Positions 57,766 to 64,000 of a stretch of DNA of 64,000 bases are shown in pieces. The position numbers were made by a program, and so were the translations under genes. This DNA is from Pseudomonadota bacterium. GTDB taxonomy: Bacteria; Pseudomonadota; Alphaproteobacteria; Acetobacterales; Acetobacteraceae. The stretch spans positions 1-64,000 of the forward strand of contig JAKBAV010000006.1 in the NCBI GenBank assembly GCA_021826225.1, written 5' to 3'. The stretch's first letter is position 1; each line of letters begins with the position of its first letter. Below the pieces are notes generated by a model. That model saw only the letters and a program-made list of their open reading frames with translations, did not search any database and was not told the DNA's origin.

Positions 57766-58574
57766 GCCCGATCATTCTCCCCGTATTTCCGCGCGGCTTC
57801 CATATCGGACCGCTTTTCATCCATTATTACGCGTTGGCCTACATGCTCGGCCTGCTGGCCGGCTGGCAGCTGATGCGTCGCCTGGTGCAGCGCGCGCCCG
57901 TGGCGTCTACGTTGCTGCATGTCGATGATTTTCTCACCTGGGCCGTGCTGGGCGTAATTCTCGGCGGGCGTACCGGCTATGTGCTGTTCTATCAGCCGGG
58001 TTATTTCTTCGCCCATCCGCTCCAGATTCCCGCGGTGTGGGATGGCGGCATGAGCTTCCATGGTGGATTTCTCGGCGTATCGCTGGCCATATTATGGTTT
58101 TCCCTGAAACACGGCCTGCACCCGCTGCGCTTTGCCGATCGTATCTCGGTCGCGGTGCCGATCGGGCTGTTCCTCGGGCGCTGCGCCAATTTCATCAATG
58201 GCGAGTTGTGGGGCCGCCCCGCCCCGCCTGGTTTTCCTCTGGCGATGATCTATCCGGGAGACCCCTCGCAGTTGCCGCGTTTTCCCTCCGAGCTGATCGA
58301 GGCGTCGCTGGAAGGGGTTCTGCTGTTCGGCGTGATGCTGTTCGCCGCGCGGTTTTACGCCGTGCGGGTACGCAGCGGTCTGCTGACCGGGATTTTCATC
58401 GCCGGCTACGCGATCGCGCGCATCACCGCCGAGTGTTTCCGCGAGCCCGATGCGTTTCTCGGCTTTCTGCCCTTCGGCACCACGATGGGGCAGGTATTGT
58501 CGGTGCCCATGCTGGTGGCCGGTCTGGGGCTGATTATATACGCCCTGCGGCGGAAGCCGCCTGAAGTCGCGTGA
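57762..58574 (+). CDS. lgt: prolipoprotein diacylglyceryl transferase
   Basis: A 270-residue polytopic enzyme that moves diacylglycerol from phosphatidylglycerol to the Cys of lipobox proteins. Motifs: IHYYALAYMLGLLAGW, GGRTGYVLFYQPGYFFAHP, WDGGMSFHGGFLGV and GRCANFINGELWGRPAPP (the H-x-GR-xN-F signature). ATGA overlap with the hldD stop. The lipoprotein encoded three genes later is a plausible substrate. Confidence 0.97.
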   Translation: MSPIILPVFPRGFHIGPLFIHYYALAYMLGLLAGWQLMRRLVQRAPVASTLLHVDDFLTWAVLGVILGGRTGYVLFYQPGYFFAHPLQIPAVWDGGMSFHGGFLGVSLAILWFSLKHGLHPLRFADRISVAVPIGLFLGRCANFINGELWGRPAPPGFPLAMIYPGDPSQLPRFPSELIEASLEGVLLFGVMLFAARFYAVRVRSGLLTGIFIAGYAIARITAECFREPDAFLGFLPFGTTMGQVLSVPMLVAGLGLIIYALRRKPPEVA

Positions 58575-59500
58575 CGCGGACGCCGCCTGAGCGGTTCGAC
58601 CATTTTTTTGCCCGGGCTAACGCCGCCTATTATGCGCACGGCACGTTCACGAGCGATTTTGTTACCGCACCGGAATTGACCCAGGTTTTCGGCGAGTTGC
58701 TCGGCGCCTGGGCCAAAGTGGTGTGGCAGATGCTGGGCGCCCCGGCCGACGTGCTGCTGGTGGAAGCCGGCGGTGGGCGCGGTGTGATGATGGCTGATGC
58801 GCTGCGGGTATGGGATGCGCCGCGCGTGCATTTCATCGAGACCTCCCCCCGCCTGCGCGCCGCCCAGGCAGAGCGCGTGCCCCAGGCGCAGTGGCATGAC
58901 AGCATCGATACCTTGCCGGAAGGCCAGGTGATCCTGCTCGCCAACGAATTCCTGGACGCGCTGCCTGTGCGCCAGTTCGTGCGCCGCGCGGCGGGCTGGA
59001 TGGAGCGCTATGTGCGCGATGGCGCCTATATCGAGCTGCCGGCGGCGGCGGAGCTGCCGGATGATCCGGAGGGTTCCGTGCGCGAGGTGAACGAGGCGGC
59101 GCTGGCTTTCTGCCGCGCGTTGGCGGCGCGCGGCGGGGTAGGATTGTTCATCGATTACGGGCCGATGCAATCAGCCCCCGGCGAAAGCGTGCAGGCGATC
59201 CGGGCGCAGGGCTATGCCGATCCGCTGGCGGAGCCGGGAAGTGCCGATCTGAGCGCGCATGTCGATTTCGCCGCCATCGCGCGTGCCGTGCATTGCCAGG
59301 GGCCGGTCAAGCAGAACGCATTTCTCACCGCCCTCGGCCTGTATCAGCGCAGTGACGTGCTGGCGCGGAAACATCCCCATAAGGCGGCGGATCTGAAGCT
59401 GGCGGTGCAACGGCTCACGGCGCCCGAGGCGATGGGCAGCCTGTTCAAGGCGCTCGCGGTATGCCCCGCAAGCCTGCCGGTTTTGCCGGGCTTCGCATGA
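58571..59500 (+). CDS. NDUFAF7-like SAM-dependent methyltransferase (DUF185)
   Basis: A 309-residue protein: FVTAPELTQVFGELLGAWAK, SAM-like VLLVEAGGGRGVMMADALR, ILLANEFLDALPVRQFVRR and IDYGPMQ. This is the family of the complex I assembly methyltransferase. It lacks the first ~40 residues seen in typical members (ending near HPRYGYY), starting at PPERFDHFFARANAAYY. GTG start overlaps the lgt stop as GTGA. Confidence 0.85.
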   Translation: MTRTPPERFDHFFARANAAYYAHGTFTSDFVTAPELTQVFGELLGAWAKVVWQMLGAPADVLLVEAGGGRGVMMADALRVWDAPRVHFIETSPRLRAAQAERVPQAQWHDSIDTLPEGQVILLANEFLDALPVRQFVRRAAGWMERYVRDGAYIELPAAAELPDDPEGSVREVNEAALAFCRALAARGGVGLFIDYGPMQSAPGESVQAIRAQGYADPLAEPGSADLSAHVDFAAIARAVHCQGPVKQNAFLTALGLYQRSDVLARKHPHKAADLKLAVQRLTAPEAMGSLFKALAVCPASLPVLPGFA

Positions 59501-60243
59501 GCATCCATAACAGCCCACTTCTCGCCGCGCCGCACCGATTTTTCACCCGCAATGGCGGGATTTCCCACGGCGCCTATGCCAGCCTCAATTGCAGTTTCGG
59601 CAGCGATGACCCCGCCAATGTGCGGGAGAACCGCGCCCGCGTGGCCCAGGCAATGGGGGTGGAGGCGCGGCTCCTGCTGGGCTGCAAGCAGGTGCACGGC
59701 ATCGATGTGACTACCGTGCGCGCGCCCTGGGCGGAACAGGCCGGCCCGGTGGCGGATGCGCTGGTGAGCGATGTGCCGGGGCTGGCGCTCGGCGTGATCA
59801 CCGCCGATTGCGCGCCTGTGCTGCTTTATGGCGCCAGCGCGGCGGGAGGCGTGGCCGGTGCCGCCCATGCCGGCTGGCGCGGTGCCGTGGCCGGCATACT
59901 GGAAGCGACGCTGGCGGCGATGCGCGCGCTGGGGGCTGCGGATATATATGCTGTCATCGGCCCCTGCATCCAGCAGGCCAGTTACGAGGTGGGCGCCGAT
60001 ATGCGTGATGCCGTGCTGGCCGGCGGCCATGATGCGGCACGGTTTTTCAATGCCGGGCGGCCGGGGCATTGGTGGTTCGACCTGCCCGGATACTGCCTGG
60101 CGAGGCTCGAAAGCGCGGGGGCCAGGGCTGAGTCGCTTGGCTTGGATACCTGCGCGAATGAAGACGAATTTTTCTCGCATCGGCGGCGCAGCCTGCGCCG
60201 CGAAACAGCATTGGGGCATCAGATTTCGGTGATACGGTCTTGA
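59497..60243 (+). CDS. pgeF: laccase-domain (PgeF/YfiH) protein
   Basis: A 248-residue protein with FFTRNGGISHGAYASLNCSF, LLGCKQVHGIDV, TADCAPVLLYG, AAHAGWRGAVAGILE and GPCIQQASYEVG. The His-Cys-His set binds zinc or copper. Homologs correct mis-incorporation during peptidoglycan precursor synthesis (PgeF) and have purine nucleoside phosphorylase activity. ATGA overlap with the preceding gene. Confidence 0.92.
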   Translation: MSIHNSPLLAAPHRFFTRNGGISHGAYASLNCSFGSDDPANVRENRARVAQAMGVEARLLLGCKQVHGIDVTTVRAPWAEQAGPVADALVSDVPGLALGVITADCAPVLLYGASAAGGVAGAAHAGWRGAVAGILEATLAAMRALGAADIYAVIGPCIQQASYEVGADMRDAVLAGGHDAARFFNAGRPGHWWFDLPGYCLARLESAGARAESLGLDTCANEDEFFSHRRRSLRRETALGHQISVIRS

Positions 60244-61142
60244 GAAAACTGCTCCTCCTCCTGCCGCTCACCCTGGCCGCCTGCGGTACCTTGCCGGAGC
60301 CGTTCTATGGCAATCCCGGCAGCCCGGAAGCCGCACTTCTGGCTGAGCCCCCTGCCCCGGTGCTGATGGTGCCAACCCCCCGCACGGCGCTGCTCGGGGA
60401 CGAGGCGGCGGCGCTTTATGCCAAGGATCTGGCGGCACAACTCGCCGGATTTGACGTGCCGAGCGTGGCCGGGCCGCCCGCCAAGGGGGAATGGCAGATC
60501 GGTATCTCGGCCAGCCTCAGCGGCGATATGGTGCTGCCCGCTTATGTCATCACCGGTCCTGACGGCAAGATATATGGCCATCAGCCAGGTGCCCCCGTGG
60601 CGGCGGCGGGATGGTCCAACGGCGATGCCGCCACGCTGGCGGCGGCGGCGCATGACGATGCGGCGGGCCTGTCCCGGCTGATGACGGTGATCAACGCGCA
60701 GGTCCAGCAGACCAATCCGCACTCACTGGAAAACCGCGCGCCGCGGGTGTTCGTCGGCGCCGTAACAGGCGCACCGGGCGATGGCGATGTATCCCTGCCG
60801 CTGAACCTGTCACGCGATCTGCCGGGGCCGGACATGCAGGTGGTGAAAAACGCCAACCAGGCGGATTTCACCGTGACGGCGACGATCAAGACCTCCCCGG
60901 CGCCGCAGGGGCAGATTCAGGTGGAGCTGGACTGGTTCGTGCATGACCGTAACGGCCGTGTCGCGGGTCAGGTGACGCAGATCCATGAGCTCTCCCCCAC
61001 GGATATCGACCCGTATTGGGGCGATGTGGCGGCGGCGGCGGCAACCGAGGCGGCGCAGGGCATCGCTACCGTGGTGCGTAACGAGATTTTGAAAAAAACC
61101 GCGACGCCGCCGGCCGCACCGGCGCAGCCGGTGCCGGGCTAG
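60240..61142 (+). CDS. predicted lipoprotein, unknown function
   Basis: A 300-residue protein beginning MRKLLLLLPLTLAACGTL: a type II signal peptide with lipobox LAAC and modified Cys 15. The body is soluble, with GEWQIGISASLSGDMVLPAY, VFVGAVTGAPGDGDVSLPLN and ELDWFVHDRNGRVAGQVTQI. I do not recognise a family. TTG start overlaps the pgeF stop as TTGA. Its stop codon is shared (CTAG) with the convergent gene. Confidence 0.8.
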   Translation: MRKLLLLLPLTLAACGTLPEPFYGNPGSPEAALLAEPPAPVLMVPTPRTALLGDEAAALYAKDLAAQLAGFDVPSVAGPPAKGEWQIGISASLSGDMVLPAYVITGPDGKIYGHQPGAPVAAAGWSNGDAATLAAAAHDDAAGLSRLMTVINAQVQQTNPHSLENRAPRVFVGAVTGAPGDGDVSLPLNLSRDLPGPDMQVVKNANQADFTVTATIKTSPAPQGQIQVELDWFVHDRNGRVAGQVTQIHELSPTDIDPYWGDVAAAAATEAAQGIATVVRNEILKKTATPPAAPAQPVPG

Positions 61143-62215
61143 ATTTCCAGCAGGGTTCTGGCCGCCGCCCACCAGTCCACTGTCACCTCCGCCGCCGGAG
61201 AAGCCGGCGCCAGGCGCGCGGCCTGGCCGGACCAGACCTGCATATGAGCGAGATTATCGTCGCGCATGGCGGCATCGCGCATCGGCTGCGTCAGCCCGCG
61301 CTGCACCGGGTAGGGCGCGGGAGGCGGCGCGGCGACGACGGCGGCGGCGCGTAGGTATGGGGTGATGAGGCTGCGGCCGGCACGGCCCGAAAACGCGCGC
61401 GTCAGCTGCGTGTCCTCGGGGTTGGCCTCGGCCAGCGCGGCGGCCCAGGCGGGGGCGATGGCGGCTTCCGGCGTGCGCAGATAACCCGTGCCTATCTGCA
61501 CCGCCGCGGCCCCCAGCAGCAAAGCGGCGGCGATGGTGCGGCCATCGGCAATGCCGCCCGCGGCGATGATGGGGATATTCACGGCATCGGCCACCGCCGG
61601 GAGCAGCGCGAACAGGCCGATGGCCGCGCGCTCGGCAGCGGCCGCGTCAAACGCGCCACGATGCCCGCCGGCTTCCGCCCCCTGGGCGATGATGGCATCG
61701 GCCCCGCCCGCCATGGCGGCGCGGGCCTCAGCCACGGTGGTGACGGTGGCGAAATATTTGATCCCCGCCGCTTTCATGCGGGCCACGAGCGCGGCGGGGA
61801 AAACGCCCATGATGGAGGAAATGATAGCCGGGCGGGCAGCCAGCGCGGCCTCGAACTGGCCGGCGAAATCAGGCGTGGTGGTGTTGGCGGCCGCAAGCGG
61901 CACTTCGGGTCCGAAATTTTTCAGGAAGCGCCGAAGCGCCGCCTCATTGGCCGCATCGCGCAAGGGCGGCGGGTGGGGCAGCCAGAGATTGATCTGCAAC
62001 GCACCATGGCTCTGACCACGGAATTCCTCGATCCATCTGGCGATTCCCTCAGGCTGCATGAGCAGCGCCCCGCACGCGCCGAGCCCGCCGGCATTGGCCA
62101 CGGCGGCGGCGAGCCCGGGCGGGCAGGCTCCGGCCATGGGGGCGAGCAGAATGGGCAGGCGCAGGCCGTAGGTCTGGCAGAAGGCCTCGGCGCGGGTAAG
62201 GGCTGGGTGGGACAT
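61139..62215 (-). CDS. nitronate monooxygenase family protein
   Basis: A 358-residue FMN TIM-barrel protein: GLRLPILLAPMAGACPP, NAGGLGACGALLMQPEG, INLWLP, DAIIAQGAEAGGHRGAF (with the catalytic-region His) and NIPIIAAGGIADGRTIAAAL. It oxidises propionate-3-nitronate or related nitroalkane anions. ATG at 62215. Convergent with the lipoprotein gene. Confidence 0.92.
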   Translation of the reverse strand: MSHPALTRAEAFCQTYGLRLPILLAPMAGACPPGLAAAVANAGGLGACGALLMQPEGIARWIEEFRGQSHGALQINLWLPHPPPLRDAANEAALRRFLKNFGPEVPLAAANTTTPDFAGQFEAALAARPAIISSIMGVFPAALVARMKAAGIKYFATVTTVAEARAAMAGGADAIIAQGAEAGGHRGAFDAAAAERAAIGLFALLPAVADAVNIPIIAAGGIADGRTIAAALLLGAAAVQIGTGYLRTPEAAIAPAWAAALAEANPEDTQLTRAFSGRAGRSLITPYLRAAAVVAAPPPAPYPVQRGLTQPMRDAAMRDDNLAHMQVWSGQAARLAPASPAAEVTVDWWAAARTLLEI

Positions 62216-62224
62216 GGGCGGCGG

Positions 62225-62896
62225 CTACTCCCGGCGCAACATTGTCGCGTTGAAAAACTCAGCGATCCTGCCTGCCTTGAAAGCAGACCGGAGCGCAGCC
62301 TCGTCGTAATCCTCCCGCACCCAGTCAAGAAATGGTTTTTTACCCTCGGCGGCAAGCTGGTACAGCCGGAAAAACGCGTCCAGAATCCCCGTGCTGGATT
62401 GCCGGATATGTCCGAAGCGGAGTGAAAGCTGCGCCAGTGCGTCCTCGGCCGTGCCGCCTTCGAGGAGTAGAAAAAGCCCGGCGGCGAGCCCTGCCCGGTC
62501 GGCGCCGGATTTGCAGTGGATCAGCGCCGGGGGCTGCATCCCGGCGTAAATTCCCGCCAGGCGCAAAATGCGGTCCTTATGCGGGGCGCCGCGCGATTCG
62601 AAGGCCATGTCGTAAAAATCGAGCCCCAGCGCGCGCGCGGTGTAGCGCGAGAGCGCGGCTGAACCGTATTTCGTCTCGCCACGCAGGTTTATGAGCGTTT
62701 TGAGGCCGTATTCGCGGGCCAGGGTGCGCAGCTTTGCCGGGGTGGGCTGGTTGGCGCGGTACAGCACGCCCGGCTTCACCACGGCAAAATTGCTCCAGAA
62801 CACGCGGAAGAACGCATGGTCGGCGAAGAAGCCGTGCAGCCAGGCGCGGCGGCGGCCGGATTTGGTTGAAAGATCGCCCTGATAGAAGCTGCTCAT
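62225..62896 (-). CDS. tyrosine/dual-specificity phosphatase family protein
   Basis: A 223-residue protein with the phosphatase loop HCKSGADRAGLAAG: nucleophile Cys 128 and Arg 134 (C-x5-R). Upstream VLYRANQPTPAKLRTLAREYG and LINLRGETKYG fit the bacterial tyrosine-phosphatase group. The ATG at 62896 (MSSFYQGDLS) is chosen, as the longer open frame overlaps the divergent exporter gene. The substrate is unknown. Confidence 0.88.
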   Translation of the reverse strand: MSSFYQGDLSTKSGRRRAWLHGFFADHAFFRVFWSNFAVVKPGVLYRANQPTPAKLRTLAREYGLKTLINLRGETKYGSAALSRYTARALGLDFYDMAFESRGAPHKDRILRLAGIYAGMQPPALIHCKSGADRAGLAAGLFLLLEGGTAEDALAQLSLRFGHIRQSSTGILDAFFRLYQLAAEGKKPFLDWVREDYDEAALRSAFKAGRIAEFFNATMLRRE

Positions 62897-62954
62897 GGCA
62901 CCGGCTCGTAGCGCATTTTTGCTCCCGCCCAAACTGTGCTTGAAGGACGCCGCC

Positions 62955-64000
62955 ATGACCCAGCATATTTCGAGCGCCACCCTGATCCTGCGCCTGTGGC
63001 GCGAACATATCCGGCATTTTCGCGGACGGCTCGCGCTCATCGTCGTGGCCACGCTGCTGATGTCGGTCTCCACGGCACTTTACCCGGCACTCATTGACTG
63101 GGCCTTCACCCTGTTCGTCCGCAAGGATCCGCGCATCCTCTACCAGGTGCCGCTGCTGGCGCTGGTGCTGGCCACCACGCGCGGGCTCTCAATGTATTTC
63201 CAGGCTGTGCTGACGCAGGACATGGTGCTGCTGGTCATCCGCCGTCTCCAGAATGCGATGTTCGAGCACCTCACCAACGCCGCGCTGGCGCGGGTCGAGC
63301 GCGAGGCGCCGGCCCAGCTCGCGGCGCGTTTCACGACCGATGCCACGGTAATCCGCGAGGCCATGACCCGGGCGGTGACCGCCATCGGCAATGCCACCAC
63401 CGTGATCGGGCTGGTCGTCACCATGATCGTGATCGACTGGGAGCTGAGCCTGATCGTGGCGGTGGTGTTCCCACTGGCCGGGCTGCCCGTGGAGCGTATC
63501 GGCAAGCGCATCCGGCGCGCCTCCAGCGGCATGCAGGAGCGCATGGGCGAGGCCGCCGCCGTGCTGAACGAGAGTTTCGCCCAGGCCCGCACCGTGCGCG
63601 CCTACGGGCTGGAAGCCCATGAGCAGGCCCGCGCAGGCACGACCTTCGACCAGCTCTACAACGCGTTGATCCGCATGACGCGCATCCGCGCCCGGCTGGA
63701 CCCGATGCTGGAGGTGCTGGCAGGAGTCGCCGTAGCGGCGGTAATCGGCTTCGATGGCTGGCGCCATGCCGCGGGCGGCGGCGGCGTCGGTAATTTCATG
63801 GGGTTTCTCACCGCCCTGCTGATGGCGGCACAGCCCTTACGCTCGCTCGGCACCATGAATGCCGCGATCCAGGAAGGGCTTGGCGGGCTGGTACGGGTAT
63901 TTTCCGTAATCGACGAACCCGCCGCCATCGCCGATGCGCCGGGCGCGGTGGCGCTGCCGCCAGGGGCGGGCGAGCTGGTATTCGAGGATGTCGTATTCAG
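62955..64000 (+). CDS. MsbA-like ABC transporter, N-terminal part (window ends inside)
   Basis: From an ATG at 62955 (AAGGACGCCGCC upstream) the frame is open for 348 codons and runs off the window. It covers the six-helix transmembrane domain: LALIVVATLLMSVSTALYPALI, LVLATTRGLSMYFQAVLTQD, and FTTDATVIREAMTRAVTAIG. The last codons (LVFEDVVF) reach the start of the nucleotide-binding domain. This exporter family includes MsbA; lipid A flipping is plausible but not shown. Confidence 0.88.
   Translation, partial: MTQHISSATLILRLWREHIRHFRGRLALIVVATLLMSVSTALYPALIDWAFTLFVRKDPRILYQVPLLALVLATTRGLSMYFQAVLTQDMVLLVIRRLQNAMFEHLTNAALARVEREAPAQLAARFTTDATVIREAMTRAVTAIGNATTVIGLVVTMIVIDWELSLIVAVVFPLAGLPVERIGKRIRRASSGMQERMGEAAAVLNESFAQARTVRAYGLEAHEQARAGTTFDQLYNALIRMTRIRARLDPMLEVLAGVAVAAVIGFDGWRHAAGGGGVGNFMGFLTALLMAAQPLRSLGTMNAAIQEGLGGLVRVFSVIDEPAAIADAPGAVALPPGAGELVFEDVVF

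Overview
The window is a G+C-rich (roughly two thirds G+C by eye) chromosomal stretch of an alphaproteobacterium, most likely an acetic-acid-bacterium relative (Acetobacteraceae). This is inferred from gene content: a complete dcw cluster with long FtsL and FtsI, a meso-DAP-type MurE, a CysN/CysC fusion, a CP4-like EPSP synthase, type A RNase P RNA, and a UbiK/HldD/Lgt/PgeF neighbourhood. No tRNA, rRNA, insertion sequence, prophage or CRISPR array was seen. It reads as stable core genome with a few lineage-specific insertions.

Layout. 1-9876: the tail of exonuclease III, then mostly minus-strand housekeeping genes (phosphatase, GST, prs, proC, YbjN, eno) with one plus-strand TPR membrane protein, and a sulfate-activation operon cysD-cysNC-cysQ. 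10185-13913: lpxC, a Kir-type potassium channel, and a divergent SDR plus MaoC pair. 13984-32609: the minus-strand dcw cluster mraZ-rsmH-ftsL-ftsI-murE-murF-mraY-murD-ftsW-murG-murC-murB-ddl-ftsQ-ftsA-ftsZ, with almost every junction overlapping. Upstream of it on the same strand lie rnpB (about 32808-33203), an AmpD-like amidase and a DjlA-like protein. 34739-43583: plus-strand 5-oxoprolinase and AsmA protein, a small minus-strand FYDLN-type protein, then aroA-cmk. 43580-46444: succinate semialdehyde dehydrogenase and a class III aminotransferase. 46746-51120 is the most accessory-looking part: an unrecognised protein, a DUF952 protein, a sulfotransferase-like protein behind an AT-rich leader, OxyR, two tiny ORFs and a gene-poor stretch. 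51154-54626: sdhCDAB. 54672-56734: a methyltransferase, two paralogous ~82-residue membrane proteins and UbiK. 56782-61142: the plus-strand operon hldD-lgt-NDUFAF7-like-pgeF-lipoprotein. 61139-64000: nitronate monooxygenase, a tyrosine phosphatase and the start of an MsbA-like ABC exporter.

The theme is envelope construction: peptidoglycan precursors (Mur, Ddl, MraY, MurG), septation (Fts), recycling (amidase), lipid A and LPS (LpxC, HldD, MsbA), lipoprotein maturation (Lgt) and respiration (Sdh, UbiK). CysD/CysNC can make PAPS, CysQ removes PAP, and a sulfotransferase-like protein encoded about 40 kb away could use PAPS.

The best leads beyond routine annotation are: an rnpB promoter buried in the end of the amidase gene; paired TGGGA boxes at mraZ; an SDR/hydratase pair in which both proteins depart from their catalytic consensus; two tandem small membrane paralogs around an AT-rich spacer; long C-terminal extensions on adjacent FtsL and FtsI; repeated TTGA start/stop overlaps; and a gene-poor stretch at 50245-51120 with several palindromes. 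I did not find a clear-cut new defence or biosynthetic system.
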